The notes: generated from the sequence alone by a model not told the origin. A stretch of DNA of 64,000 nucleotides from Candidatus Pantoea bituminis (GCF_018842675.1 NZ_JAGTWO010000004.1:2356001-2420000); one strand, 5' to 3'. Numbered from the stretch's first letter, positions 8,929 through 18,446 are shown. Translations and numbers: made by a program.

Positions 8929-10642
8929 TGTCGGACTCCTCATGGCGCACCCGATCATCGGGCAACGTCCAGAAATCGAAAAAGTTAAACCAGTCGAGCG
9001 GTGCCAGCAGTGCATGGTGCGCCAGACGATCCGCATAGCGATCAACCGTGACCTGTAGCGCCTGTTGACGCTGTGCGCGTGGCAGCAGCAGCGGATCGGC
9101 AAAAGGTTCGCAATGAATCTGTAATTTACCCTGCTGGCGCAAGGCGAACATCAACAACACCGGGCAGCGCAGCGCCGCAGCTAACACAAACGGGCCTTGG
9201 GGAAAGGGTGCGGGACGACCCAAAAACGCGCTCCAGACTACGCGACGCTCCCCGCCGCGCTGACGGTTAACGGCGGTGCGATCGCCGACGATAGCAATCC
9301 ATTCGCCCGCATCCAGCTTTTGTTGCAGCAGAATGGCTGTTTCCGGGCCGATATCGCTAACCGGCAGCAAATTAACGCCCGCGTCTGGCGCAATAGTTTC
9401 CAGCACCGCACGGAAACGTTGGGCATTGTCAGTGAATACCAAGGCGTTGATCACCAAGCCGCTGACCTGTTTTGCCATGGCGCGGCAGGCTTCGATATCA
9501 CCCAGATGCGAGGCAAGAATCAGCTTTCCGCGTTCGCCGGGCGCACGGATCACCGCTTCTGCACCTGGCCCAAAATCGATATCGCGTCCCCAGCGCAAAT
9601 CGCCACGCCAACTGGCTACCTTATCCAGCATCGCTTCAGCAAATCGCAAAAAATGGCGATAGCTGTTAAGCGGTTTGGGCAGCGTAACCTGCTGTTGGCT
9701 GGCGTAATCACTGACTCGCGTGATCCATTGCTGTGAAGCGTGACGGGCGCGCTGTCCGCTCAGCCAGTAAACCGCCACCACCGGCCACAGCAGTATTAGA
9801 AAAGGTAAGCGGCCACAGCGACGATAAACTGCCAGCATGAAGCGCAGACCTACTTGCCCACGGCGCTCCGGTTCGCCGGACCAATGTTTTTGCTGGCGAC
9901 GCATGTTTACCAGACGCGGAATGCGCGGCAACATGCCGAAAAACAGGCGCGTATGCATCCAGGAGATGCGCAGATTGTCATACAGCGCATCAAAGTGTGA
10001 CACTCCGGTTTCTGGGTAAGTCACACGCGTGGTGAGAAAGCGACTTGGTGTGCCCTGCCAATAGAGTCGCACCATGATTTCAGTGTCAAAATCCATGCGC
10101 TGACCGATCGCACGCTGATCGCACAGCGCCAACGTTGGCGATAACGGGTAGACGCGAAAGCCGCACATGCTGTCTTTGATCGAAAACGACAGCGTTTCGA
10201 TCCACACCCAAAAATGGGTGATGTAGCGCCCATATAAACGTGACTTGGGGATCGAACTGTCGTAAAGCGGCTTACCGGAGATCAAACATTCAGGATAACG
10301 CCGCGCTTCCGCCAGCATGGCTGGGCAATCTTCAATCTGGTGCTGTCCATCGGCATCCAACTGCAGCGCATGGGTAAAACCCTGCGCAGCGGCAGCTCGC
10401 AGTCCCTGTATTACCGCCGCACCTTTGCCCTGATTGTGCGTTAACCGCAGTACGGTGATCTGTTCAGCCCGCACGCTTTCCAGTTGCTGTTGGGTGCTGG
10501 CTTCGCTGCCGTCATCCACAATGATCACGGGCAGGTTAAAAGGTGCCAACCGTGCCAGCACTGAAGCCATCATCGCGCCGTGGTTGTAGCAGGGAATCAC
10601 CACGCACGGTGAGAAGTCAGACGACAATTTAGGTGTTAACAC
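8921..10642 (-). CDS. apeJ: Fused glycosyltransferase family 2 / LPLAT acyltransferase ApeJ
   Basis: Two-domain protein of 573 aa. Residues about 10-230 form a GT2 domain (VVIPCYNHG, IIVDDGS, LQLDADGQH). Residues about 300-560 are a lysophospholipid-acyltransferase/HtrB-like domain with SHLGDIEA (the His-x4-Glu motif). Linking a sugar transferase to an acyltransferase fits attachment of the arylpolyene to a glycolipid-type anchor, although the acceptor is not visible from sequence. It overlaps apeI and apeK by 7-8 bp. Confidence 0.85.
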   Translation of the reverse strand: MLTPKLSSDFSPCVVIPCYNHGAMMASVLARLAPFNLPVIIVDDGSEASTQQQLESVRAEQITVLRLTHNQGKGAAVIQGLRAAAAQGFTHALQLDADGQHQIEDCPAMLAEARRYPECLISGKPLYDSSIPKSRLYGRYITHFWVWIETLSFSIKDSMCGFRVYPLSPTLALCDQRAIGQRMDFDTEIMVRLYWQGTPSRFLTTRVTYPETGVSHFDALYDNLRISWMHTRLFFGMLPRIPRLVNMRRQQKHWSGEPERRGQVGLRFMLAVYRRCGRLPFLILLWPVVAVYWLSGQRARHASQQWITRVSDYASQQQVTLPKPLNSYRHFLRFAEAMLDKVASWRGDLRWGRDIDFGPGAEAVIRAPGERGKLILASHLGDIEACRAMAKQVSGLVINALVFTDNAQRFRAVLETIAPDAGVNLLPVSDIGPETAILLQQKLDAGEWIAIVGDRTAVNRQRGGERRVVWSAFLGRPAPFPQGPFVLAAALRCPVLLMFALRQQGKLQIHCEPFADPLLLPRAQRQQALQVTVDRYADRLAHHALLAPLDWFNFFDFWTLPDDRVRHEESDNA

Positions 10643-10983
10643 AGCTGAATTTTTCCGCTGCTGGCGCTCAGCGCGTTACCGTCACGCAGCAGGCTGTAAC
10701 AAAAGCTGAGGCGGGATTTCGTCGCATCCCACTCAATATGCAGTTGCAACAGCGAATCCGGCGCTACCGGCTGTTGAAATTTGATGTTTTCGACCGCAGC
10801 AAACTGTTTGCCGGGTGCCAGACACTGCACCGCGTAATGCATAACCCAATCGAGTTGCGCTACGCCAGGCAGAATCGGCAACGTGGGAAAATGGCCTTGA
10901 AACCAGAACAGATCGGCAGCGACATACAGCGTTAGGGTTACGCTGTTGTCCTGAATCTGGCGGCTGCGTTCAACCGGCAACAT
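10636..10983 (-). CDS. apeI: Aryl-polyene dehydratase ApeI
   Basis: Small FabA/FabZ-like hot-dog dehydratase of 115 aa starting at the ATG at 10983 (MLPVERSRQ). FQGHFPTLPILPGVAQLDW holds the catalytic His and the Asp of the family. As written, apeI runs in the same frame as the upstream ligase because of a one-base frameshift there, so it appears as the tail of a spurious 586-aa fusion. Repair restores two genes overlapping by 14 bp, as in other APE operons. Confidence 0.8.
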   Translation of the reverse strand: MLPVERSRQIQDNSVTLTLYVAADLFWFQGHFPTLPILPGVAQLDWVMHYAVQCLAPGKQFAAVENIKFQQPVAPDSLLQLHIEWDATKSRLSFCYSLLRDGNALSASSGKIQLC

Positions 10984-12303
10984 GAAAAAGCTCCTCAATT
11001 TGTGGCCAGGCGCGTTTGCTTTGTGTGGTGACGGGAATGGTCGCCACCACACGCCAGTAACGCGGCAGCGCCACCGACTCCAGCAAAGGTTGCAGATGCT
11101 GCTTCCAGCGTTTTTCTGCGCCGCTAGCTGATGATCATCAAGCGGCGTCGCCAACGCCAGCACCACGCCAATACCCTGACGATCGTGGCGCGTAATAGCC
11201 AGCGCGGCGGCATCGACGACACCGGGCAGCGCCATTAAGCGCCGTTCGATTTCACTCAGCGAAATGCGTTTATCTTCAATTTTTACGATGCGATCGTGGC
11301 GACCGGTTATCTGAACGTGGCCTGCGGCATCAATCTGCAAGCGATCGTCGAGCTGCCAACCTGCAGCGTTTTCAATCAGAGCGGAAGAGACTTGCCAACG
11401 ATCATCGTCGATCTGTTGTAGCCTGACGCCAGGAAAACAGATCCAGGCTGCGGCGTCTGAATCGCGCTGCCGCCAGGCGATCACGCCGGTTTCCGTGCTG
11501 CCGTATATTTCACTCACCGGACAATGCATTGTCTGCTGGGTATGTTGCGCATCCTGCCAGGCCAGCGCCCCGCCCGCTGAAACAATCAACGTGCAGGCGG
11601 CTACAGGGAAGTGATCATCCAGGCGGCGCAAAAATGCGGGGCTACTGATTAAAGCGTGGCGATAATCTGGGTGCCGAAGCTGTTCAACCAGTTGTTCACT
11701 GTAGAATAGCTGCTGCGCCGCAAACGGTTGACCCAACGCCATAGGCAATATGATGCGAAAGGTTAAGCCATAAAGATGTTGATGACTGACCGAAGCAAGG
11801 ATGCGGCAATCTGTGAGCCTTTCACCCCAGAGCGCAGCCAGCCAGCGCGACTCCTGCTCCAGCACCGCCAGTGATTTTACGACACGACGTGGCGCGCCGG
11901 TTGAACCTGAGGTAAACAGCACCAGCGCGGCATCGGCGGGCAAAGCGGGAAGTTCACCTTCAGCTTCATCATCCTGCCAGCGTTGCAACGGCAAATGAAT
12001 ATCTAACGGCAGATCGCTGATCACGCCATCCAGCACATCGCCCATTTCATTGAGCTGCGCAGCGCGACGATGGCCCGGGATCACCGGTGTTTTTTCCGCG
12101 TACCAGGTTGCCAGCAGCGCGACGCAAAATCGGTAGCTGTCATCAAAACAGAGCGCCCACTGCGTGCCGGGCTGCCTCCGCAACGTCTGGCTAAGCGACA
12201 ATACCTGACGGCGCAGCGTGCTCAACATCAATGTGTGATCGCCACGCCACGCCACTTCGCGATCCTCGCCGGTTAGCCACGCAGCAATGGGTTGTGCGAT
12301 CAT
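10970..12303 (-). CDS. apeH: AMP-dependent aryl-acid ligase ApeH (frameshifted as given)
   Basis: Adenylating enzyme that in characterised systems activates 4-hydroxybenzoate and loads it on a carrier protein to start the polyene. It starts at the ATG at 12303 (MIAQPIAAWL), overlapping the apeG stop. Core motifs are LFTSGSTGAPRR (ATP/AMP binding) and YGSTETGVIAWR. The frame breaks near 11111-11125. One added base (T5 run at 11111-11115, or the adjacent CTAG) gives a C-terminus with KRWKQHL, VALPRYWRVV and a stop ending at 10970. Without it the ligase runs into apeI. Most likely a sequence error; otherwise a mutant that should block the pathway. Confidence 0.8.
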
Positions 12304-12860
12304 GCTTTGCGTCTCACGCGCTGGCGTACCAGCCATTCGGCGCTCATCAGCGCGCCCATTAACAGATAGCTGATGCCGCCATTCCAGAGCGTCCACAGGC
12401 GAAGATTTCCCATCAAACAGGTGCTCAGCGCTATGCTGCCGTTAAAGATAAAAAACAGGCACCAGACTTGCGTGACGCGTCGCGTATAGCGCACGGCCTG
12501 CGGCGGCAGCGTGGATTCACGCAGTCGCGCAAGTCGTTCAACCAGCGGCATGCTGCTCCATAATGACGCGCCAAATATCATCAGCATGGCCAGGTTGACC
12601 GCCACCGGATACCACAACAGCAGATGCTGACTGCGCAACGTCATGCTGCTGATACACAGCAGCGCGCCGAGTAGAGCCAGCCAGCCCATCACGTTGTTAA
12701 ATGCGGTTTTCTGCCGACGCAGGGTAAACCAACGCAGACCGAACAGCGCGGCCAGTAACCAGAACAGCGCATGCCATTGTGGTTGCGCCAGCGCCAACCA
12801 GGCCAAAAAAGGCCAAGCCAACAGCGTGAGAAGGTTGATCAGGCGTAGCGCAGCATGCAT
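12300..12860 (-). CDS. apeG: Aryl-polyene operon inner-membrane protein ApeG
   Basis: Hydrophobic protein of 186 aa with about five or six predicted membrane segments. Examples are LLTLLAWPFLAWLALAQ, ALFWLLAALFGLRWF and LLLWYPVAVNLAMLMIFGASLW. It corresponds by position and character to the small membrane protein between the carrier proteins and the ligase in APE clusters. No catalytic motif is evident, and its role is unknown. Confidence 0.72.
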   Translation of the reverse strand: MHAALRLINLLTLLAWPFLAWLALAQPQWHALFWLLAALFGLRWFTLRRQKTAFNNVMGWLALLGALLCISSMTLRSQHLLLWYPVAVNLAMLMIFGASLWSSMPLVERLARLRESTLPPQAVRYTRRVTQVWCLFFIFNGSIALSTCLMGNLRLWTLWNGGISYLLMGALMSAEWLVRQRVRRKA

Positions 12861-12867
12861 GTTGAAA

Positions 12868-13122
12868 TCAGGCGCCTTCGCGCATCAACTGTTCTACCGC
12901 ATCCACCACATCCTGCACGGTACGTACCGAACGGAAAGTTTCTGGTTTGATTTTACGGCCAGTACGTTTTTGCAGGTGAACCACCATATCAACCGCATCA
13001 ATGCTGTCGAGTTCCAAATCTTCGTAAAGGCGTACGTCCGGGCGAATGTCATCCGCCTCAATTTCAAACAGGTTAGTCAGCAGTGAGGCGACTTCCTGAT
13101 AAATTTCATCTTTGTTCATCAT
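12868..13122 (-). CDS. apeF: Acyl carrier protein ApeF
   Basis: Carrier protein of 84 aa, acidic and helical, with the phosphopantetheine site ELDSIDAVDMVVHL (the Ser of DSID). In known systems one of the two APE carriers takes the aryl starter or the growing chain. No phosphopantetheinyl transferase gene lies in the visible cluster, so modification must come from elsewhere. Confidence 0.9.
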   Translation of the reverse strand: MMNKDEIYQEVASLLTNLFEIEADDIRPDVRLYEDLELDSIDAVDMVVHLQKRTGRKIKPETFRSVRTVQDVVDAVEQLMREGA

Positions 13123-13138
13123 AATTTTGTCTCAGCGA

Positions 13139-13395
13139 TCAGGCGCGTTGTTGATTCACGAACGCCGCCAAAGAGGCAACGGAAAAAAGTGCGCACGCAG
13201 GGTTTCGCTCTCGGCGGAAAGTGCCACGCCATAGCGATTTTTTACCGCCAGCCCGAGTTCCAACGCATCAATGGAATCGAGTCCAAGCCCGTCACCAAAG
13301 AGCGGGGCCTCTGTGTCGATATCGTCGAGGTCGACATCTTCAAGGTTCAGCGTATCGATGATCATCTGTTTGATATCGTTGATTAATGAGTCCAT
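13139..13395 (-). CDS. apeE: Acyl carrier protein ApeE (frameshifted as given)
   Basis: Second carrier protein with the 4'-phosphopantetheine site GLGLDSIDALELGL. The start at 13395 (MDSLINDIKQ) fits family N-termini better than an in-frame ATG 21 bp upstream. As written, helix 4 is replaced by LRAHFFPLPLWRRS and an early stop. Adding one base to the run at 13183-13188 (six A on the plus strand) gives HFFSVASLAAFVNQQRA, a normal carrier-protein end, with the stop at 13139 and 85 aa total. Confidence 0.82.
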
Positions 13396-13408
13396 ACCGT
13401 TTTCCGCA

Positions 13409-14208
13409 TTACACATCTTGGGGAACCAGCGCCTGCTGCAAATGGCGGGTCAGTCGACGCGCAGCTAATGGCTGCGCATCTTGGTTGCTTTCGCCAAACG
13501 ACGTGCTGTCGATTCGCGTATGTACGCGCACGGTAAATACAGGTTTTACCGGCGGGATTTGATACCAGCGGCTCTGTTTATCGAGCATACGCTGAGTACA
13601 GGTAATGTGAACTACGCGTAAATCGCAGCCCGCGCGCACCGCGATATTGGCGGCACCGCGTTGCAGCTTTAGTGCTTCGCCATGACGCGTGCGCGTTCCT
13701 TCCGGGAAGATCAAAAGGGTATCGCCACGCGCCAGTCGCTGTTGGCTGTCGGGTAGCAGCGTCTCCGCTTCACTGTTTATCAGGTAATCTGCGGCGCGAA
13801 TGACGCCTCGCAGGAAAAAGTTTTTTGCAGCTCCGCTTTCACTAAACAATCCATTTCCGGCAGTACCGAGGCGATCATCACGTAATCGATCAGTGAAGGA
13901 TGATTGGCGACGATTAAGCAGCCACGATCGCGACGGAGCTGATCGGCGCCCTCAATGTGATAGTCGTAAACGCCAACAAAACGGCAGAAGCGCAGGAAAC
14001 AGCGAAAACTCCAGGCGATGCTGGCGCGCGCGATACGGCGGCGGCGATGTTTGTCGCGCTGGATCAGCAACAGCAGATTAAACCACGTCAATGACATCAG
14101 CAGACCGCCCACGCTAAACAGTGTAAAGCTGACGGCAGTCATAACCAGGCGCCAGTAATAGTTAAACCCGGGCCGGCCATGGCGCAGCGACAGAGAAGAA
14201 TCAGTCAT
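13409..14208 (-). CDS. apeD: 1-acyl-glycerol-3-phosphate acyltransferase-like ApeD (frameshifted as given)
   Basis: LPLAT-family acyltransferase. The N-terminal part has a membrane helix (AVSFTLFSVGGLLMSL) and NHPSLID (His-x4-Asp catalytic motif). The C-terminal part has FPEGTRT (acceptor phosphate site). The two parts are in different frames joined at the six-base run 13821-13826. Adding one base gives LVKAELQKNFFLRGVIRAADYL through the junction and one protein of about 266 aa. The sequence there (CAAAAAAC on the coding strand) could in principle support -1 slippage, but the many similar defects in this window argue for error. Confidence 0.8.
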
Positions 14209-14932
14209 GTGAATTCACCCAATGCCAGTTAAGACGTTCACCCAGAAGGGTGAAGCTGTTGCTCTGCGCCAGCACGTTATGCAGAAATTCAAGGCTCTGC
14301 GGCAGCATCGGCTGCGAAACCGGCTCGGTATTCAGGGTGGTGGTGCATTGCAACACGCTGCCAGCCGCAAGCAGCAGCGCCACTGCATAAGGTGCGTTGC
14401 AGCCTGCTTCCGGTAGCCACGGCAAATAATAATCAGGAATGGTGCCATCAAAGTCGACCAGCAACACCTGCTGATACCCAGCCTGATGCAGTGCGCTGAC
14501 TTCAAGTAATCCTTGCTGAAAGGAGTCGATGCCAGCAGAAATAGAGGTGGAAACCAGTGGCTTTTTTGCTGCGATGGTCAGGCTGCCAACAGCAGAATTA
14601 TGCACCGACATCGCAAAATCAGTGGGCGACAACGCCTGCCGCTCCGCCAACGCGGTAAGTATCCGCAGGTTCCGCTCCAGTTCGCCATGGCGACTGGTAA
14701 AGACGATGGCATCGACACGTTGGCGCGCCAGCAGCACTAAACCACTTTCAACCGCTGCACGGCTTCCGCCGCTCAGACGCCGCGCAGTCATCATCGGAAG
14801 ATGCTGCGGCTTAGCAAGCGATTGTGTGCTGTCGATGGTGGCAGCGTGCTGCGCCCAACGATGCCAGGCTTCACGTTCGGCTAACCCCGGTGCCAGGGCG
14901 TGCCAATCAATTAGCGAATAAGCGAGTTTCAT
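14201..14932 (-). CDS. apeC: Chain-length-factor ketosynthase homologue ApeC
   Basis: Beta-ketoacyl-synthase-like protein of 243 aa, shorter than a true KS (about 400 aa). Where a KS has its nucleophile Cys, this protein reads PLVSTSISAGIDSF with no Cys, the mark of a chain-length factor. It is expected to dimerise with ApeO and set polyene length. It is the first gene of the operon seen here. No methyltransferase or other ape gene is visible upstream. The start has a poor ribosome site. Confidence 0.82.
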   Translation of the reverse strand: MKLAYSLIDWHALAPGLAEREAWHRWAQHAATIDSTQSLAKPQHLPMMTARRLSGGSRAAVESGLVLLARQRVDAIVFTSRHGELERNLRILTALAERQALSPTDFAMSVHNSAVGSLTIAAKKPLVSTSISAGIDSFQQGLLEVSALHQAGYQQVLLVDFDGTIPDYYLPWLPEAGCNAPYAVALLLAAGSVLQCTTTLNTEPVSQPMLPQSLEFLHNVLAQSNSFTLLGERLNWHWVNSHD

Positions 14933-15175
14933 ACCAGCGTTCTTTTATAAGCTTGGTGGAATTGCCGTCCATGGGATCGTCAACTCCCTTCCCTGCGTAA
15001 GCAAAGAATCATCCCTGAAATACCTGGCGACGTCTGACGTGGTCCATCACGGTATGGGTTTACCCTACGGACAGCAAGAGTAGGACATCTGATTTGTCGG
15101 CAGACAGGTTTATTTCTTTATTACCTTGCGTGTTATTACGTTAATTCCGTGATGACACACAAGGTATTCAAGGCA
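14933..15175. other. Leader and promoter region of the aryl-polyene operon
   Basis: No gene is supported here. On the minus strand this is the upstream region of apeC. It contains a short palindrome ACGTC-T-GACGT at 15030-15040, a possible operator. A 12-bp inverted repeat with one G-U-type mismatch lies at 15122-15133/15155-15166, just after the upstream lipoprotein stop, and may slow or end that transcript although it has no clear T-tract. No convincing -35/-10 pair could be fixed by eye. Confidence 0.4.
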
Positions 15176-15562
15176 CTATTTAATACTTTGTGCCGCCAGA
15201 CGCAGCTGAATATCTTGATCCAGATTATTAATCCAGCGGTTATAGTTACCGTGAATTTTACCGTTTTCCGCTTTCAGATTTTCGCTGCTAACGTACTGAA
15301 TGCTATAGCTTTGATCGGTATAAGTAACGCGAATATTGGCGGTGAAACCGCGCTGAGACAGTCGGCCATTAAGGATGCCCGGTGCGACAGGTGTCATCAC
15401 CCATTTACGACCAATGCCCGCCTCAATTATCGCCACTTTCATTTGATTATCGGTGTAGCGTTGTGACAATGATTGATTCACATTATGAATCGGTGCAGTA
15501 CCGGCGCAGCCCGTTAATAAGGTGGCGGTCAGCGCCAGCATCAAAATAGTGTTAAGCTTCAT
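15176..15562 (-). CDS. Small lipoprotein of unknown function
   Basis: Protein of 128 aa with a clear lipoprotein signal: MKLNTILMLALTATLLTGC, Cys19 being the lipidation site, followed by AGT, which suggests outer-membrane sorting. The mature part is basic and soluble with alternating beta-like segments (FTANIRVTYTDQSYSIQYV). I do not recognise a named gene. It sits alone between the efflux operon and the APE operon, both on the same strand, with its own upstream region. Confidence 0.8.
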   Translation of the reverse strand: MKLNTILMLALTATLLTGCAGTAPIHNVNQSLSQRYTDNQMKVAIIEAGIGRKWVMTPVAPGILNGRLSQRGFTANIRVTYTDQSYSIQYVSSENLKAENGKIHGNYNRWINNLDQDIQLRLAAQSIK

Positions 15563-15966
15563 GATTTTCCTTTTTTATTTCCCTGTTATTTCAAGCAGTT
15601 AAAATAAATAACTGCCCCACACAAACGTCACTGAATGTGCATTTTTCCGTTCAGGCTGTGTAAAAACCGGCGCATGATAACACCTTTTATAAAGGCGCGT
15701 AAGACGAAGCATAACGCGTAAATTGCCGTTATTTGCGTAATAGAGAGGAGAGTTAAGTCGCGTTTGGGCTGAAGAATATAGCCGTTTTTTTACACGACTA
15801 TTTTACTCACAGCTGGATCGATGAAAGGATAAAAAAACAGGGTTTGGGGCAGAAAAGGCGGCCCTGATTAACAAAAGCTATTGATGGCGCTCTGTTTTGC
15901 CCGTTGCTGACTCAGTCTGGCCTTTTCTGCCCGCGTTGATTATTGCGTAATGTTCTACTGCTTAGG
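15563..15966. other. 404-bp intergenic region with a long inverted repeat
   Basis: No ORF is supported. The part near 15562 should hold the lipoprotein promoter. The part near 15966 lies just downstream of the outer-membrane-factor gene and carries a 13-bp perfect inverted repeat with a 60-nt loop, listed separately. The middle is AT-rich and shows nothing I can name. Confidence 0.5.
15847..15932. repeat. 13-bp perfect inverted repeat flanking a 60-nt loop
   Basis: GGGCAGAAAAGGC at 15847-15859 is the exact reverse complement of GCCTTTTCTGCCC at 15920-15932. It lies about 35 bp after the efflux operon stop. It could be a large RNA hairpin acting as an mRNA 3' structure, or a DNA site. There is no T-tract on either side, so it is not a standard terminator. 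Confidence 0.6.
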
Positions 15967-17355
15967 TTACGGATGCGAGGGATTAACCTGCCAGCCGCCG
16001 CCTAACGCGCGATAAAGATCAATTTGCGCCAACAACAGGTTGTTTTTAACCGTGACTAAATTGAGCTGTGTACTGAACAACGTGCGCTGAGCGTCAAGTT
16101 CATCCAGATAAGAGGCGTAGCCATTCTGATAACGATTGCTGGCAATGCGCAGCGCTTCGGCAACATATTTCTCCTGCTTTTGCAGCTCTTCTTGCTGTGC
16201 TTCACCCTGGCGAATGGCATCCATTGCATCATTCACTTCTGAGAACGCGTTGCGAACCACTTTTTCATAGCTATACAGCGCCTGGTTGCGCGTCGCCATT
16301 GAGACATCAACCTGCGCGGTTAACGCTTCACGGTTCAGAAGCGGCGCCAGTACGCTGCCGCCAATGCTCCAGAGACGGAACGGATTGTCTACCAGCTGAT
16401 GCAATATTGAACTCTGCATAGTGCCGGTTGCCGTCAGATTGAGACTGGGCAGCAGATCTGCTTTTGATGATTCGAGGCTTGCATCGGCAGCCAGTAACTG
16501 GCGCTGCGCCTGAACAATATCAGGCCGGCGATTCATCAGCTGTGAGGGCAACAAATTGGGCATCTGCTGTGGTGAAATCTGCGTAAACTCAGGACGACGC
16601 GCAATCTCACGCGGATTCATGCCGACCAAAATACTGAGTGCATTCTCCTGCTGTCCGATTTGATGCTGTAACTGCGGCACTTGCGCTTTGGCAGATTGAT
16701 ATTCTGATGCGGCCTGCATCCATTCAAGCCGCGAGGTATAGCCTGTTTCGTACTGGCGCTGCGCCAGTTTCAGCGAATTGCCACGCGTTTCCAGCGTCGC
16801 TTCGGTCACGCGCAGCTGTTCATCCAGTGCGCACAGCGTGAGATAACCCGAAGCCACCGAGCTGGCGATGGTTAATTCAGCCGCAGAGGCGGCGGCACGC
16901 TGTGCCTCCAGTGAAGCCTGTGACGCGGCGATGGAACTGCTGCGTGCGCCCCACAAATCGACATCGTAATTGGCTTGTAATAATCCCTGAAACACGGCTG
17001 TTTCATAGGGCTGTCCGGTAACGGATGAGAGCGTACGTTCACGCGTTGCCGCGACGCCCGCGCTGAGCGTGGGAAAGTTATCGCCCTGCGCCGCGCGCAG
17101 TTGGGCACGATATTGATCGACGCGCGATCGGGCAATCAAGATATCGGGATTATTGCGCAGCGATTGCGTCACCAGCCGATTGAGATTTTCATCCCCAAAA
17201 GCGCGCCACCACTCTGCTTCTACGGTCGATGATGGGCCAACCTGTTCACGCCACGCCGTCGGAATGGGCAATGATGACGGCGCTTTTTCAACCTGTGTGG
17301 CACACCCTGCTAATGTCATCGCCAACATGCTGGCCAGCACGCTGCTACGCATCAT
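15967..17355 (-). CDS. OprM/NodT-family outer-membrane efflux lipoprotein
   Basis: Protein of 462 aa with a lipobox (MTLAGC, Cys near residue 18) and two tandem outer-membrane-efflux repeats rich in Ala/Gln helices, as in OprM/CusC/NodT. It forms the TolC-like exit duct for the two genes upstream. A dedicated outer-membrane factor is unusual for EmrAB-type pumps in enterics, which normally borrow TolC. The ATG overlaps the adaptor gene by 4 bp, so the three parts are translationally coupled. Confidence 0.88.
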   Translation of the reverse strand: MMRSSVLASMLAMTLAGCATQVEKAPSSLPIPTAWREQVGPSSTVEAEWWRAFGDENLNRLVTQSLRNNPDILIARSRVDQYRAQLRAAQGDNFPTLSAGVAATRERTLSSVTGQPYETAVFQGLLQANYDVDLWGARSSSIAASQASLEAQRAAASAAELTIASSVASGYLTLCALDEQLRVTEATLETRGNSLKLAQRQYETGYTSRLEWMQAASEYQSAKAQVPQLQHQIGQQENALSILVGMNPREIARRPEFTQISPQQMPNLLPSQLMNRRPDIVQAQRQLLAADASLESSKADLLPSLNLTATGTMQSSILHQLVDNPFRLWSIGGSVLAPLLNREALTAQVDVSMATRNQALYSYEKVVRNAFSEVNDAMDAIRQGEAQQEELQKQEKYVAEALRIASNRYQNGYASYLDELDAQRTLFSTQLNLVTVKNNLLLAQIDLYRALGGGWQVNPSHP

Positions 17356-18446
17356 GGCGTCGCCTCATCTTTTACTGGCGCATCAGTATCAATACTGACT
17401 TCCACTGACATACCGGGACGCAACTGCTCAATATCTGTTGAATCAATGCGAATCCGCACCGGGATACGCTGGGCAATTTTCACAAAGTTGCCGGTGGCAT
17501 TATCGGGTGAAATGGCGCTGAATTCTGAACCCGCTGCCGGTGAAATGTACTCAACGCGGCCATCAAAATGTTTGCCGTCGAGGGCATCCACGCGAATATT
17601 TACCGGCAAACCAGGCCGAATGCGTGCCAGCTGCGTCTCCTTCATATTGGCGATGATCCATTTAATATTCGGCACCACCGAAGTCAGACGCGTACCCGCA
17701 GTAACGTATGCGCCTTTTCGCACCGAAAGCTGACCAAGCTGACCATGATCTGGCGCGATAATGCGGGTGTTAGCCAGATCGATATCCGCCAGTTCCAGTG
17801 CGGCTTGCGCGCTGGCGACATCGCCTTCCAGCGAGGCGCGATTTACAATCACCGTTTGCAGATTCTGTTGCGCTACCGCTACTTGCGCATCAGCCTGGCG
17901 CACCTGCGCCTGCGCTTGTGCATTAGCGGCTCGTGCGGCATCACGCTCTCGCACTGAAAGCGAACCATCCGCCGTCAGGTTTTCAACGCGTTTGAGATCA
18001 AAGCCGCTTTTCAGTGCTTGCGCTTTGGCATTTTCCAGCGCGGCTTTATTGCTCTGAATCGTCGCTTCTGCACTTCGACGTTGTTGTTGGTTATTTTTCA
18101 GTGCGGCCTGCTTCATTGCCAGCTGCGCCTGAGCCTGATGCACGCGCTGACGATAGATTCGGTCATCAATCGTCATCAGCAACTGGCCCTTTTTCACCGG
18201 TTGGAGATCGATAACATCAACGCTGGTGAGATAACCGCTGACCTGTGGACTGATAAAGGTGACTTGCCCGCGCACATAGGCATTTTCGGTGCTTTGCACG
18301 GAACTGGTAAAGGGCCACAGTTGCCAGGCGTAAAGGATCACCAGCACACCCAGCACCACAATGCCGCCTCCGACGGCGATAGAAAGAATACGGCGACGAT
18401 TCGCGCGTTCGCGTTCTGCAGCCTGAAGTTCATCCTGCTGACTCAT
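17352..18446 (-). CDS. HlyD/EmrA-family periplasmic adaptor of a multidrug pump
   Basis: Membrane fusion protein of 364 aa. One N-terminal membrane helix (residues about 21-42) is followed by a biotinyl-lipoyl half (VTFISPQVSGYLTSVDV), a long Ala/Gln/Arg alpha-hairpin (about 95-215) and the second lipoyl half (LANTRIIAPDHGQLGQL). It bridges the inner-membrane MFS pump and the outer-membrane channel encoded on either side. It overlaps both neighbours by 4 bp. Confidence 0.9.
   Translation of the reverse strand: MSQQDELQAAERERANRRRILSIAVGGGIVVLGVLVILYAWQLWPFTSSVQSTENAYVRGQVTFISPQVSGYLTSVDVIDLQPVKKGQLLMTIDDRIYRQRVHQAQAQLAMKQAALKNNQQQRRSAEATIQSNKAALENAKAQALKSGFDLKRVENLTADGSLSVRERDAARAANAQAQAQVRQADAQVAVAQQNLQTVIVNRASLEGDVASAQAALELADIDLANTRIIAPDHGQLGQLSVRKGAYVTAGTRLTSVVPNIKWIIANMKETQLARIRPGLPVNIRVDALDGKHFDGRVEYISPAAGSEFSAISPDNATGNFVKIAQRIPVRIRIDSTDIEQLRPGMSVEVSIDTDAPVKDEATP

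Noticed and set aside
10636..12396. A single 586-aa ligase-dehydratase fusion protein
   Set aside because: The linker after QLAAQKN has no family likeness, and the other frame gives a normal ligase end and a separate ApeI start. The fusion is produced by a one-base loss.
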